From CBDATG01 sp965200145 (GTDB lineage: Bacteria > Chloroflexota > Dehalococcoidia > Lucifugimonadales > Lucifugimonadaceae), in contig CBDATG010000001.1 in the NCBI GenBank assembly GCA_965200145.1, forward strand, positions 124,001 to 188,000: a stretch of DNA of 64,000 bases, in the 5' to 3' direction. The notes under the pieces were generated by a model, which did not search any database, was not told where the DNA came from, and worked only from the letters and a program-made list of their open reading frames with translations. The translations under genes and the position numbers were made by a program. Below are positions 37,922 through 48,471 of this stretch, piece after piece; position 1 is the first letter of the stretch; every line of letters starts with the position of its first letter.

Positions 37922-39022
37922 TCACCGGTTGCTACTGACGACGACGCTTGATGCCTTGAATATCAGATGCACTGGTGTCCCTTCCCCGATGCCAAGGTCC
38001 GTAGCAGAATGCTGCGTCAACTCCGCGGTCAAGGAAAACCCGACATCCACCGTGGCCAGCACCGCTTCCCGCGCAGTCGTCAATGCGGTCACTTGTCCAC
38101 TCAATACGTTGCGCGCGCTACTAGGAGACGGTTCCCCAACAGCGAGAATGATCTCCGACGCTTGAATCGAGACCGCCACCTCGCTGCCGGCGGGTGCCTC
38201 CAGCATCGGAGTATGCAGCGTGATTTCGCGCACCTTGACCTCGTCAACTCCTGCAACCGTTCCGAACATAACGTTGTCGATAGATTCGGACGACCTACTC
38301 GCCGAAGCCGCCACGTTCATTACCTCTCGACTCGTCTCGCCGAATCCAGCCACGCAGCCGTCGTCCAGCGTCAAAGTTTCATCTGCCAAAGCCAAGACAT
38401 CCGACAACGAATGGGAAACATACACCATGGGTAGCTTGTATCGCTCGTGCAACGCATGCAAATACAACACGACGCTGTTTCGCGAACGCAGGTCAAGCGA
38501 TGCCACCGGCTCGTCCAATAGCAGCACCGACGGCCCGGCGGCGACCGCACGCGCTATCGCAACGCGTTGGCGTTGACCTCCAGACAATGAAGCGGGATAC
38601 CTGTCCAACAAGCCCGTTATCCCAAGTGCTTCCGATATCTCATCGGGCGACATCGTGGATGACCTCGAATCCGTCGGACCCTTGCTGTAGCCATACCGCA
38701 CATTCGATCGAACCGTCATGTGAGGGAAGAGGTTGCCATGCTGATGCACCAGCACCGCTCGCCGCTTATCGGTCGGCACATGCAATCCACGCGCACTGTC
38801 GAACACCGACTCGCCATTGATTGAAATGCTTCCCTCGCTCGGCTTGACAATACCAGCTATGCAAGACAGCAGCGTCGACTTCCCCGCGCCTGAACGCCCG
38901 ATGACTCCAGTGATGCCCCCGCCGAATCGCTCGGACACTTCCAGTTGAAAATCACCCAACGAGTGGCGTATGTTGATATCTACCCCCACGGTCGCCGTTG
39001 ATGAAACGCCGTCAGGTGCCAT
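37922..39022 (-). CDS. modC: Molybdate ABC transporter ATP-binding protein
   Basis: ATG at 39022 overlaps the end of modB by 11 bases; a start at 39073 would overlap more. 366 residues. Walker A is GRSGAGKSTLLSCI, the ABC signature is LSGGQRQRVAIARA, Walker B is VLLLDEPVASLD. The C-terminal part has the Mop/TOBE-like ligand domain with IQASEIILAVGEPSPSSARN and NVLSGQV, typical of ModC. It drives import of molybdate with ModAB. Confidence 0.93.
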   Translation of the reverse strand: MAPDGVSSTATVGVDINIRHSLGDFQLEVSERFGGGITGVIGRSGAGKSTLLSCIAGIVKPSEGSISINGESVFDSARGLHVPTDKRRAVLVHQHGNLFPHMTVRSNVRYGYSKGPTDSRSSTMSPDEISEALGITGLLDRYPASLSGGQRQRVAIARAVAAGPSVLLLDEPVASLDLRSRNSVVLYLHALHERYKLPMVYVSHSLSDVLALADETLTLDDGCVAGFGETSREVMNVAASASRSSESIDNVMFGTVAGVDEVKVREITLHTPMLEAPAGSEVAVSIQASEIILAVGEPSPSSARNVLSGQVTALTTAREAVLATVDVGFSLTAELTQHSATDLGIGEGTPVHLIFKASSVVVSSNR

Positions 39023-39698
39023 CAGGAGTCCGTCCCGAAATTGAATCGCCACTGCCTGACCTCGCCAAAACATTGTGCGCGATTAACGCGACCAGACCGA
39101 TGAGCAACGAGATAACTGCCAAAGTCCAAGCGGTTCCGTAGTCTCCCGTCGTAACCTCAATCCATATCGCCGACGGTATTCCGCGCGTCTGGTCCGGAAT
39201 ACTCCCCGCTACTACAATCGTGGCACCAAACTCGGCGAAAGCGCGCACGAAACCGAGCAGAACCCCGGCCGCGATGCCTCGCCTCGCCAGCGGAAATGTA
39301 ATCGTCGCCAAGACGCGCAATCGGCTCGCTCCCAGATTCCTCGCGGTTTGCTCCAATTCCACATCAACATCCGACAGGGCAGAGGTGAAAGCCCTGACCG
39401 TGAGCGGCAACGCAACGACGGCAGCGGCTATCGACATCATGAACCATGTGTACGCCAAACCTGACAGGGCACCTGAGAATGGACCACGTGCTCCAACCAG
39501 CCATAGCAACGCGAAGCCGACGACCACGGGCGGCAATGCGAGCGGCAAAGTAACAAGAACGTCTACGACATGCCGGAATCTGCTACTGCTACGCGCAATA
39601 CACCACGCGGCTACAGCGGCGAGCGGTAGCATGATCAACGATGCCACGCACGCAGCGCGGAGCGAGACGAATAAGACGTTGGCGTAATCCACTGCCAC
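39012..39698 (-). CDS. modB: Molybdate ABC transporter permease
   Basis: A 228-residue membrane protein with five to six helices. The loop that docks on ModC is EQTARNLGASRLRVLATITF; AFAEFGATIVVAGSIP is a ModB hallmark. Placed between modA and modC with a 9-base gap to modA. Confidence 0.94.
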   Translation of the reverse strand: MAVDYANVLFVSLRAACVASLIMLPLAAVAAWCIARSSSRFRHVVDVLVTLPLALPPVVVGFALLWLVGARGPFSGALSGLAYTWFMMSIAAAVVALPLTVRAFTSALSDVDVELEQTARNLGASRLRVLATITFPLARRGIAAGVLLGFVRAFAEFGATIVVAGSIPDQTRGIPSAIWIEVTTGDYGTAWTLAVISLLIGLVALIAHNVLARSGSGDSISGRTPDGT

Positions 39699-39707
39699 GA
39701 GAACCGT

Positions 39708-40550
39708 TTACTGAAAATAGACCCATTCCGGGACGCCACCAAGCGGTGGGAAACCGTGTTCGTCAAGTATCTTTTTCGCCGGACCGCTTGATAGGTACTC
39801 CAAGAAGTCGGCCGCCACGCTGTCGTCGGACAGTACTGCTGCGTAGTAAAACGGCGGCGGCACGTCGTTCGGGATATCAGGCTCAAACAACACTGCGACA
39901 TCCTCAGTGCTGGCATCCGTGGCGTAAACGATCGCGTAGTCCGCTCCACCCGACGTGACCGCGGCCAGCGCGGAACGCGCGTCCAGCGTCGGCACTACCT
40001 GGTCAGCGATCGCGTCCCAAACGCCGTCAAGCGTAAGCGCGGCCCTGGCGTACTCGCCCGCAGGTGCAGCCTCCGGGTCCGGGATCGCTACTGAGCCCGC
40101 ACCTATCAAATCGCCTGCGCTCAACGGCAACCGCTCAGAATCGCCCTGCGACGCGACCACAACGATCTTGTTGAAGCACACCCAAACAACCTCGTGCTCA
40201 ACGACCAGCCCCGCCTCGACAAGACGAGAGACCGGTGTCCACCCTGCAAACCACACTGCGTCTGCCGGCGCGCCAGCATCCACGATCTGACTCGCTGCGA
40301 GATTCGAGCCACTGAAAGTGAAACGCACGTCTTTACCGCTGTAGTCCCTGAACGAGTCTGCTACTTCTTCCGCAACATCTGCTAAAGACGCCGCTGCGAA
40401 TATCAACGGTGCATCGCCGCCGCTCGTCGCCGGCCTTAAGCACGACACTGTACTGCACATCGCGACGACGACTGCGAACAACAAAGCCGCTCCGTTTGCG
40501 AAATCAATACGATTTCGCCAATATCTGCTACAATCTGGCACTAGGCGCAT
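39708..40550 (-). CDS. modA: Molybdate-binding lipoprotein
   Basis: ATG at 40550 is chosen because it is followed by a basic stretch and a lipoprotein signal ending in VSC (ALLFAVVVAMCSTVSC); the frame open to 40829 would run into the divergent methyltransferase gene. 280 residues. ModA marks: LIFAAASLADVAEEVADSF, SGSNLAASQIVDAGAPADAV, IPDPEAAPAGEYARAAL, and a C-terminal FLEYLSSGPAKKILDEHGF. Captures molybdate outside the membrane for ModBC; molybdenum would serve molybdopterin enzymes. Confidence 0.93.
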   Translation of the reverse strand: MRLVPDCSRYWRNRIDFANGAALLFAVVVAMCSTVSCLRPATSGGDAPLIFAAASLADVAEEVADSFRDYSGKDVRFTFSGSNLAASQIVDAGAPADAVWFAGWTPVSRLVEAGLVVEHEVVWVCFNKIVVVASQGDSERLPLSAGDLIGAGSVAIPDPEAAPAGEYARAALTLDGVWDAIADQVVPTLDARSALAAVTSGGADYAIVYATDASTEDVAVLFEPDIPNDVPPPFYYAAVLSDDSVAADFLEYLSSGPAKKILDEHGFPPLGGVPEWVYFQ

Positions 40551-40601
40551 ACTACTATTTTCGCCTACTTCCTCACGGCTGATCGCAAAGGAGCGAGCGG
40601 C

Positions 40602-41450
40602 ATGGCACATTCCGACGAAACCATCGACAACCAACAGGACGAGTATGGGTTCCGTGAGTTCTCCGAACTGTCCTTCTACCGCAAGGTCAACGCGCGGCTT
40701 GTTGACGTCTCCGGCGTGGCACAGGCAGCCAAAATCGTTGACCTCGGATGCGGCACCGGCGGGATAAGCAAACTCATCTTGGACCGGATTGACGGCGTCA
40801 AGAACACCGTAATCTATGCCGTTGATCATTCCGCCGCCGCTCTAAAGGCGGCTGTTGAAGAGATCGGCGGCCGCAAGGAAGCCGTCGTGAGGTTCATTCA
40901 CGCAGAAGCGCAGAACTTAGCCACCAGCGTGAACGAGCAGGTTGACGCGGTTATCTACTGCAACTCCATCCACTACGTAGCGGAAAAGGCCGAACTAGTC
41001 CGACAGATCAAGGATCGTTTGCGCCCAGGCGGCGTCTTCGCGTTCAACACATCGTTCTACAACGGTTCGCACCCGCCCGACACGCGGGAGTTCTATCGCA
41101 AGTGGATGATGCGGTCAGTCAGGACGCTCAGGCGAGACCATGGGATAACTCCAGACCGCAACGCGGACAAGACGCAGGTTCGGGTGCAGCTCGACGCACA
41201 GCAGTACAACGACCTGCTTATTGCACAGGGTTTCGAAAACGTCGAGATGGATGAGACCACTGTTGAGGTGCCTCTCGCAGGTTGGCATCACATAAGCGGA
41301 TTCCGCGACTGGATCGAAGGCGTAATGCCGGGCGTCCCACTCAACAAAGGACGGGATGCCTTACAGAAGTCCTTGCGAGAGGTCTTCAAAGAGATGGAGA
41401 TCGAGTCGGTGCCTCGCCAATGGCTGGCAGTACGCGCCACGAAGGCCTGA
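40602..41450 (+). CDS. Class I SAM-dependent methyltransferase
   Basis: A 282-residue protein with AAAGGAG nine bases before the ATG. SAM-binding motif I is KIVDLGCGTGGISKLILD; an acidic ribose-binding residue follows in YAVDHSAAALKAA; then AVIYCNSIHYVAEKAELV and LRPGGVFAFNTSF. The C-terminal third is specific and unlike standard quinone methylases. Small-molecule substrate unknown. Divergent from modA with only 51 bases between them. Confidence 0.85.
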   Translation: MAHSDETIDNQQDEYGFREFSELSFYRKVNARLVDVSGVAQAAKIVDLGCGTGGISKLILDRIDGVKNTVIYAVDHSAAALKAAVEEIGGRKEAVVRFIHAEAQNLATSVNEQVDAVIYCNSIHYVAEKAELVRQIKDRLRPGGVFAFNTSFYNGSHPPDTREFYRKWMMRSVRTLRRDHGITPDRNADKTQVRVQLDAQQYNDLLIAQGFENVEMDETTVEVPLAGWHHISGFRDWIEGVMPGVPLNKGRDALQKSLREVFKEMEIESVPRQWLAVRATKA

Positions 41451-41477
41451 GTGCCGGCAGCGGTCGGCACAACAACG

Positions 41478-44400
41478 CTAACCGTTCACATACTCCGTCA
41501 GAGTTTTCACACCCAACGGCCCCGTGCCGGCCGAGTCGCTGTGCGCCACGCTCGCAGCGCAGATGGCTGTGTCGATCGATGTGAAACATGGTATCGTCCG
41601 TTCAACAGCCGCTCGACGTATAAAGAATCCATCTTGTTCGGCATGGCGGTCACCTGTGGGAACGTTGACTACGGCTTGCACAGTACCGTCGTTGATGATC
41701 GTCACCACATTGCGTCGGGTGCCCTTCAACAAGCGGTCAACCGGGGTGACGTCGTAGCCGTGCTCCCGCACAAGGTCGGCTGTGCCGGAAGTCGCGAAGA
41801 TCCCGTGGCCTTGTTCGCATAGCGATTCGATCAAAGGCATGGCATCAGGTTTCGCGGCATCCGCGATGCTGAGTAGCACATTGTCGCCAGGGTTGATCGA
41901 GTGGTTGGATGCGATCAATGCTTTGCGCACAGCACTCTCGTAATCGCCTGCGATACCCATAACCTCGCCCGTTGACTTCATCTCCGGACCAAGGAATGTA
42001 TCGACGTTCTTCAGCTTGGACATTGAGAACACCGGGGCCTTAACCGCAACCAATCTCTTCCGTGGCATCAACCCCGTCCCCCACTCAAGGTCTCGCAATC
42101 GCGCCCCGTTCATGACGAACATGCCAATCTTGATGATCGGGATGCCGGTCACCTTTGAGATGAACGGCATGGTTCGCGATGACCGCGGGTTGACTTCCAG
42201 CACGAACACATCACCACTCGCTTCGTCAGGCAAATCGTGGTCCGCACCGTTCCTGAACTGCTCGGACATCTCACCTTGGCGCGTGATCACGAACTGGATG
42301 TTCATCAAACCGCGCACTCCCAACACTCTGCCGATGCGTCGCGTGTAATCAACCACGGTATCGACCTCCCGCTCGGACAACCAAATCGCAGGATAGACCG
42401 CAAACGAATCTCCTGAGTGCACACCGGCCCGTTCAATGTGTTGCATTATCCCCGGGATCAACACATCTTCGCCGTCGCACACGGCGTCAACCTCGACCTC
42501 GATACCGCGCAAGTAGCGATCGATCAGTATCGTCTGCCCAGGAGCAGCTTGCTGGGCGCGGGCCCAGTACCGTTCCAACTGGAAGGGGTTGTCCACGATA
42601 TCCATGGCGCGGCCACCTAGCACGTAGCTGGGGCGCACTAAAACCGGGTATCCAAGAGTGTCCGCGAGCGACAGCGCAGTCGCAGTATCCTCGGCCGTCC
42701 CTCCTGGCGGCAATGGGATGCCATTCGCCACGGCCAAATCCTCAAATCGTCCGCGGTCCGTGGCAGAATCGATGATATTCGGTGTCGTACCGAGTATCTG
42801 GTCCGTCAAACCTGCCGCACCAAGCGACTGTGAGAGGTTGATGGCCGTCTGACCGCCGAACTGGACCGCGACCTTCGGCAACGGACCAGGTTCGCTTGAC
42901 ACTGCGCGCAGCGACACACCATCTCGTTCCGGCAACGGTGTCTCGTTGTCAATGACGTTGCGAACGCTCTCATCGTCAAGAGGCTCGAAGTAGAGACGAT
43001 CCGACGTATCAAAGTCAGTCGACACAGTCTCCGGGTTTGAATTGATCATTATCGATCTCACGTCCTGGCTACGCAGTGCCCAGGCTGCGTGCACCGAACA
43101 GTAATCGAACTCAATCCCCTGTCCGATCCTGATCGGACCAGATCCAATCACTACCGTCGAGTTTGTGCTTGAGGGCTCTGTCTCGTTCTCCTGCTCATAT
43201 GTGCTGTAGTAGTACGGAGTGACCGCCTCAAACTCACCCGCGCAGGTGTCAACCATCTTGTAGACCGGCACGATTCCCAGCTCTTTGCGCCATGCCCGAA
43301 CGCGTTCCGGTAGGCCAGTGCCTGTCAGCTCGGCGATGTCCTCGTCGGTGAATCCCATCGTCTTGGCAACCCTCAACAGGTCAGCACCCAAGACGTCCGC
43401 GCTCCGCAACGACTCTTCCACCCGAAGTATTCGCTGCAACGCGCGTATGAACCACACATCAATTCCCGTTTCACGCGTCAACCTCTCTGGACTGTCTCCT
43501 GTGCGGAGCCTGAACATCAGCTTCCACAAACGGATATCATCGCCGCTCAGTTCTACATCGTGGGGCTTTCCTTCGCGCCATGCCGGGTCCTCCCATGTCA
43601 GTGATCGACGACCGTCCTCCAGCGAACGCACCGCTTTCATCAATGCCGACTCGAAGTTGCGGTCGATGGCCATAACCTCGCCCGTGGCCTTCATCTGAGT
43701 TCCCAAAGACCTGTCGCCCGTGGCGAACTTGTCGAACGGCCAACGCGGAATCTTCAGGACGCAGTAGTCCAATGCCGGCTCAAACGCTGCCTTTGTTTTC
43801 TGGGTCACTACGTTGGCGATTTCATGGAGACGGAATCCGAGCGCGATCTTCGCTGCCACGCGCGCTATCGGATACCCAGTTGCCTTAGACGCCAATGCCG
43901 ACGAGCGAGACACGCGCGGATTCACCTCAATGACGTAGTACATCGGCCCATCATCCTCGTAACCCGCGCCGAATCCGAGTTCGTTCGCCGTTAGTCTTCC
44001 AGGCCTATACGCGAATTGCACATTGCAACCGCCCTCGATTTGGAGCGCATCTATGATCCTCAACGCAGCCGTGCGCAACCGTTGATAATCCTTGTCCGAC
44101 AACGTCTGGCTTGGCGCAACCACGATGGAATCACCCGTATGTACACCCATCGGATCAAAATTCTCCATGTTGCACACCGTGATGACGTTACCGTCAGCGT
44201 CGCGCATCACTTCGTACTCGATCTCCTTCCAGCCCAGCAGAGATTTCTCAATCAACACCTGGTCCGCAATCGACGCGGCAATTCCCGAACTTGCGATGGC
44301 ATCCAATTGGTCTTGGTTGTAGGCAACACCTCCTCCGGTCCCGCCCAATGTGTAAGCAGGCCTAACGACCACTGGATATCCGATGTCGGACGCGGCCCGG

Positions 44401-44861
44401 CGCGCATCCGCTACGGATGTCACCGCCACACCCGGAGACACCGGTTCGCCGATTGAATCCATGAACTCCTGGAAGAGCTCCCTGTCCTCGGCTTTCTGTA
44501 TCGTCTCAATCCCTGTGCCTAGAACCTCGACCCCTTCGAGCGCACCAGCTTGGGAGAGCTCTGTAGTCAGATTCAACCCAGTCTGCCCACCTAGCGTGCC
44601 GAGTATCCCGTCGGGATGCTCACGCTCAATGACCTGGGTCAGCATCGGCACCGTTAAAGGCTCGATGTAGACGCGATCCGCAATGTCTTCATCTGTCATG
44701 ATGGTCGCTGGGTTGGAGTTCACCAGCACGACCTCAATCCCTTCCTCTCGCAATGCCTTGCAAGCCTGCGTGCCTGCGTAGTCAAATTCCGCCGCCTGCC
44801 CGATCACGATAGGACCGGAGCCGATGACCAATACCTTCTTGATACGCGGATTCAGAGGCAT
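41478..44861 (-). CDS. carB: Carbamoyl-phosphate synthase large subunit
   Basis: Makes carbamoyl phosphate from bicarbonate, ammonia from CarA and 2 ATP. 1,127 residues, complete. Two homologous ATP-grasp halves, each starting with a KVLVIGSGPIVIGQAAEFDY-like motif (the second VVIGSGPIRIGQGIEFDYC). Each has VLEVNPRxSR-type ends. A C-terminal regulatory MGS-like domain (about 985-1110) contains GIFATSGTADLVREHGYDV, where UMP and other effectors act in known enzymes. Last gene of the pyr operon, 37 bases after carA. Confidence 0.98.
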   Translation of the reverse strand: MPLNPRIKKVLVIGSGPIVIGQAAEFDYAGTQACKALREEGIEVVLVNSNPATIMTDEDIADRVYIEPLTVPMLTQVIEREHPDGILGTLGGQTGLNLTTELSQAGALEGVEVLGTGIETIQKAEDRELFQEFMDSIGEPVSPGVAVTSVADARRAASDIGYPVVVRPAYTLGGTGGGVAYNQDQLDAIASSGIAASIADQVLIEKSLLGWKEIEYEVMRDADGNVITVCNMENFDPMGVHTGDSIVVAPSQTLSDKDYQRLRTAALRIIDALQIEGGCNVQFAYRPGRLTANELGFGAGYEDDGPMYYVIEVNPRVSRSSALASKATGYPIARVAAKIALGFRLHEIANVVTQKTKAAFEPALDYCVLKIPRWPFDKFATGDRSLGTQMKATGEVMAIDRNFESALMKAVRSLEDGRRSLTWEDPAWREGKPHDVELSGDDIRLWKLMFRLRTGDSPERLTRETGIDVWFIRALQRILRVEESLRSADVLGADLLRVAKTMGFTDEDIAELTGTGLPERVRAWRKELGIVPVYKMVDTCAGEFEAVTPYYYSTYEQENETEPSSTNSTVVIGSGPIRIGQGIEFDYCSVHAAWALRSQDVRSIMINSNPETVSTDFDTSDRLYFEPLDDESVRNVIDNETPLPERDGVSLRAVSSEPGPLPKVAVQFGGQTAINLSQSLGAAGLTDQILGTTPNIIDSATDRGRFEDLAVANGIPLPPGGTAEDTATALSLADTLGYPVLVRPSYVLGGRAMDIVDNPFQLERYWARAQQAAPGQTILIDRYLRGIEVEVDAVCDGEDVLIPGIMQHIERAGVHSGDSFAVYPAIWLSEREVDTVVDYTRRIGRVLGVRGLMNIQFVITRQGEMSEQFRNGADHDLPDEASGDVFVLEVNPRSSRTMPFISKVTGIPIIKIGMFVMNGARLRDLEWGTGLMPRKRLVAVKAPVFSMSKLKNVDTFLGPEMKSTGEVMGIAGDYESAVRKALIASNHSINPGDNVLLSIADAAKPDAMPLIESLCEQGHGIFATSGTADLVREHGYDVTPVDRLLKGTRRNVVTIINDGTVQAVVNVPTGDRHAEQDGFFIRRAAVERTIPCFTSIDTAICAASVAHSDSAGTGPLGVKTLTEYVNG

Positions 44862-44898
44862 GTCGTCCGACCCTTGGATGCTGAGATTGCGGCGATCA

Positions 44899-46104
44899 TC
44901 ACGCTCTTGACGATCTGTTTTCTGCTACTCGGTTTATGAATCTGTCAAACACGAGCTCACTGTCGTGAGGACCGGGCGATGCTTCCGAGTGGAACTGGAT
45001 CGTCATAATCTTGTGCTGCGTGTCTTCCAGCCCTTCGACAGTGTCATCGTTCAAGTTCAAGTGGCTGACGCGCACCGAATCGCGTTCCAACAACTTTCCC
45101 GCGTCGACTGCATAGCCGTGGTTGTGTGCCGTGATGAAGACCCGACCTGTCGCCGTCTCCAGCACAGGTTGATTACCGCCTCGATGTCCGAAGTGCAACA
45201 TGAAAGTATCTGCACCAAGCGCGCGACCAATCAGCTGATGGCCGAGGCAGATACCAAGCATCGGGATCGCCTCGCTACCATCGCCTCGCAGGTTGGCCAG
45301 TTCACGGACAGTTTCGACAGGTGCATCCAGCAGTTGCGGATCACCAGGTCCAGGTGAAAGCACTATGCCGTCGGGAGCAAAGGACCGAACCGCGTCAGCC
45401 GTTGAGTACGGAGGGAACACCTTTGCCTCGCATCCACGCACCGCCAAGGATCGAAGAATGTTGTGTTTAACGCCAAAGTCAATCACCGCAATCCGTAGCC
45501 GACCTCTCGTCTCGACGTCAGACGAATATTGTGCCCTCCTTCCCAGGTCAACAAAGGCACGATCCTCGACTGACATATCGCGTCGCCAATCATAAACTTC
45601 GCTCGTTGCAACATCTTCAACCCAGTTTTGGTTGCCGTACCAACTGGCACTGTCAAGCAGTCGTTGTGCAAGCACCGCGTCCTCACCCGGCACGATTGCA
45701 CCCATAGCCGCTCCGCCTGTCCTGATCCGTCGCGTTATTGCACGCGTGTCGACATCCGCCAAACCAGGGACTCCTTGCTTGAGCAGAAAATCGTGAACCG
45801 TCAGTTGCGACATCGGGTGAGACGGTTCATCGCAGTGTTGCCTAACCACAAACGCCCGCACCTGGATGCGGCCCGACTCGGCGTCGCGCAGGCTGATGCC
45901 ATAGTTTCCTATCAACGGATATGTTGCTACTAGGATCTGACCTCCATACGACGGATCAGTGAGCATCTCCTCGTAGCCCGTCATGGAGGTATTGAAGACA
46001 ACTAGACCTGTCGTCTCAACAGAGGCACCGATCTGCGTCCCGACGAACGTGGAACCGTCCTGTAACACCAGCGTTGCAACGCCGCGCGACCGATCAAGCC
46101 GCAT
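44899..46104 (-). CDS. carA: Carbamoyl-phosphate synthase small subunit
   Basis: Glutaminase that supplies ammonia to CarB. ATG at 46104 (MRLDRSRGVATLVLQDGS) overlaps the pyrC stop by 11 bases. The N-terminal domain has FNTSMTGYEEMLTDPSYGGQ; the glutaminase triad is in MLGICLGHQLI (Cys) and MTIQFHSEASPGPHD (His, Glu). 401 residues. Confidence 0.96.
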   Translation of the reverse strand: MRLDRSRGVATLVLQDGSTFVGTQIGASVETTGLVVFNTSMTGYEEMLTDPSYGGQILVATYPLIGNYGISLRDAESGRIQVRAFVVRQHCDEPSHPMSQLTVHDFLLKQGVPGLADVDTRAITRRIRTGGAAMGAIVPGEDAVLAQRLLDSASWYGNQNWVEDVATSEVYDWRRDMSVEDRAFVDLGRRAQYSSDVETRGRLRIAVIDFGVKHNILRSLAVRGCEAKVFPPYSTADAVRSFAPDGIVLSPGPGDPQLLDAPVETVRELANLRGDGSEAIPMLGICLGHQLIGRALGADTFMLHFGHRGGNQPVLETATGRVFITAHNHGYAVDAGKLLERDSVRVSHLNLNDDTVEGLEDTQHKIMTIQFHSEASPGPHDSELVFDRFINRVAENRSSRA

Positions 46105-47449
46105 GATGCAGCCCGCCTTCACAATTCCAGACCGTCTCGCCGCCGACTAGAGTCCGGACCACGCGACCACGCAATGTCATTCCGAGCAACGGCGTATTAC
46201 GGCTCTTCGATCCCAACGTCGATTCTCCCACCGTCCATGTCGCATCCAGATCGATGATGACTACATCGGCCTTAGCTCCTGGGCGTAGAGACCCAATGGA
46301 ATCATCGTTGAGTATGCGAGCTGGTCCGGCGGTCAATCTCTCCACCACTAAGCTCATCTCTCTCCGTCTAGAGCCTGCAACCAAAGAGAACGCCGTCTCA
46401 AGTCCGATTATCCCGTTAGCGGCTTCGGCGAACGTGCATTCCTTGTCGGTTTGTGCGTGAGGTGCGTGATCAGTCGCTACGGCGTCGATCACACCTTCTG
46501 ACAACGCGTCGAAGACGCACGCCACATCGCGGCCGTCCCGGAGGGGCGGCGCCATCTTCGCGTTTGTGTCGTAAGCCTCCTGCGATAACGCTTCCGGAAC
46601 ATCCCCCGATGACCCAAACACCCAGTCCTCATTCAATGTGATGTGGTGCGGTGTCGCCTCCGCGGTTACGCGCAATCCCTCGTCTTTGGCAATCCGTATC
46701 AGCTCAACGGATTCCGCTGTAGACACATGCGGTATATGTATCCTGCCACCCGTGAGTCGCGCCAGCTCAATATCGCGCGCGACCATCGTTGACTCGGATG
46801 AGTTTGGCTGTCCGAGCAATCCCAACCGTGTCGAAACTGCGCCTTCATTCATTTCCCAATCATGTCCAAACGCGCGGTCCTCTGCATGATTGATGATCGG
46901 CAGTCCCAATTCCACGGCATATGTCAGAGCCTGGCGCATCATGTGGGTTGACCCGACCGGGTCGCCATCATCTGAGAACCCGACGACGCCCGCGTCGGCT
47001 AGCGCCAGCATCGGTGCCAGTTGTGATCCAGCACGTCCGACTGTGATCGCACCGATCTGCCGCACCCGTACGCGCGACTCAGCTTCTGCACGACGACTGT
47101 TAGCAATAACAACCTCAACCCTGTCCACCGCTGGACTCGTGTTCGGCATCGCGCATATCGTCGTGAATCCGCCGCGGGCCGCAGCTTCGGACCCGGAGCG
47201 GAAGTCCTCCTTCCATTCCTCACCCGGAGTGCGCAGGTGCGTGTGCAGGTCAATAAAACCAGGTGCCACAACCCTGCCAGATGCATCAATTAACTCAACG
47301 CTGTCACGACCAACAAACGTCCCTGGCGACTCAACGGCATTAACGAAACCGCCAACGAGTAGGACATCCGCCAGTCGGTCTACGCCAGCGACAGGATCAA
47401 TCACCCTGCCACCACGGATGACGATTTGGCGGTTATCACTCGTAGTCAT
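46094..47449 (-). CDS. pyrC: Dihydroorotase
   Basis: Cyclises carbamoyl aspartate. 451 residues, the long type with metal-binding HTHLRTPGEEWKEDF near residue 69, AMPNTSPAVD, and ATDHAPHAQTDKEC near residue 317, plus IIGLETAFSLV. Overlaps pyrB by 4 bases (ATGA), so translation is likely coupled. Confidence 0.97.
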   Translation of the reverse strand: MTTSDNRQIVIRGGRVIDPVAGVDRLADVLLVGGFVNAVESPGTFVGRDSVELIDASGRVVAPGFIDLHTHLRTPGEEWKEDFRSGSEAAARGGFTTICAMPNTSPAVDRVEVVIANSRRAEAESRVRVRQIGAITVGRAGSQLAPMLALADAGVVGFSDDGDPVGSTHMMRQALTYAVELGLPIINHAEDRAFGHDWEMNEGAVSTRLGLLGQPNSSESTMVARDIELARLTGGRIHIPHVSTAESVELIRIAKDEGLRVTAEATPHHITLNEDWVFGSSGDVPEALSQEAYDTNAKMAPPLRDGRDVACVFDALSEGVIDAVATDHAPHAQTDKECTFAEAANGIIGLETAFSLVAGSRRREMSLVVERLTAGPARILNDDSIGSLRPGAKADVVIIDLDATWTVGESTLGSKSRNTPLLGMTLRGRVVRTLVGGETVWNCEGGLHHAA

Positions 47450-48471
47450 AACATCCGACTCGCTTCGCAGAACTTCTCAAGAACCGCCATCCGCATCGCC
47501 ACACCGTTCTCAACCTGATCGGTAATCACACTGCGTTCACTGTGCGCAATGTCGGAAGTGATTTCGACACCCTCGTTCATCGGTCCAGGATGCATCAACG
47601 GCGCATCGGGCTTGGCCAACGACATGCGTTCGGCGTTAATCCCCCAGACGCGCGCGTACTCATCGATGTCTGGTAGCAACCCCGAAGTCTGGCGTTCACG
47701 TTGGAGTCGCAATGTCATAACTGCGTCCGCTCCGGCTACGGCTCCCTCCACCGTTGAGCACAACTCAACACAGTCAAACGGCGGAGGCAAGCCATTCGCA
47801 TCACCACCAAGCCCATGAGCCGTCCGCCACTCAGATGGCATCAGCGTCGGCGGACCCGCTACCGTGACTCGTGCTCCCATGATGCCGAACGCCACTATCG
47901 ACGACCGCGCCACGCGGGAATGCGCGACATCCCCGATAACTGCGATACGCCGCTGCATCAAATCTCCCAACTGTTGCCTCAAAGTCATGACATCCAACAG
48001 CGCCTGTGTCGGATGCCCGTGCAAACCGTCCCCCGCGTTTATCACAGACGCGTTTGAATACCTCGCGACGAAGTGAGGCGCGCCTGAATCAGGATGGCGA
48101 ATAACCAGCGCGTCGGCTCCGACTGCGCACAAAGTCTTGGTGGTATTTAGCAAAGACTCGCCCTTGTTCACGCTGGAAGTAGACGTAGAGATGTTGATGA
48201 CATCCGCGCCTAACCATTTCCCAGCCTGCTCAAACGACACACGAGTACGCGTGCTGTCCTCGAAAAACAGCGTATACACCGACTTTCCGTACAGAACCGA
48301 CGACTTCGAATTCCCAGAGCGGACGCGCGCCAGATGCTCCGTTGCAGAATCGACCAATCCCAAAATGTCCAACTGAGATAGGGAATCGACATCTAACAAA
48401 TGCCGAGGTGTATCTGACCCATCTTGACGCTGTACACCACGCTCCACGGACTGCTCCTCAAAGGACCTCAA
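47446..48471 (-). CDS. pyrB: Aspartate carbamoyltransferase catalytic subunit
   Basis: Joins carbamoyl phosphate to aspartate. 341 residues. Carbamoyl-phosphate loop FEDSTRTRVSFEQAGKWLG, HPTQALLDVMTLRQQ, and MHPGPMNEGVEI. No pyrI regulatory subunit is encoded nearby, which agrees with operon control by PyrR. Overlaps pyrR by 4 bases. Confidence 0.97.
   Translation of the reverse strand: MRSFEEQSVERGVQRQDGSDTPRHLLDVDSLSQLDILGLVDSATEHLARVRSGNSKSSVLYGKSVYTLFFEDSTRTRVSFEQAGKWLGADVINISTSTSSVNKGESLLNTTKTLCAVGADALVIRHPDSGAPHFVARYSNASVINAGDGLHGHPTQALLDVMTLRQQLGDLMQRRIAVIGDVAHSRVARSSIVAFGIMGARVTVAGPPTLMPSEWRTAHGLGGDANGLPPPFDCVELCSTVEGAVAGADAVMTLRLQRERQTSGLLPDIDEYARVWGINAERMSLAKPDAPLMHPGPMNEGVEITSDIAHSERSVITDQVENGVAMRMAVLEKFCEASRML

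Noticed and set aside
40551..40829. N-terminal extension of ModA by 93 codons
   Set aside because: It overlaps the divergent methyltransferase gene and precedes a clear lipoprotein signal that starts at 40550.
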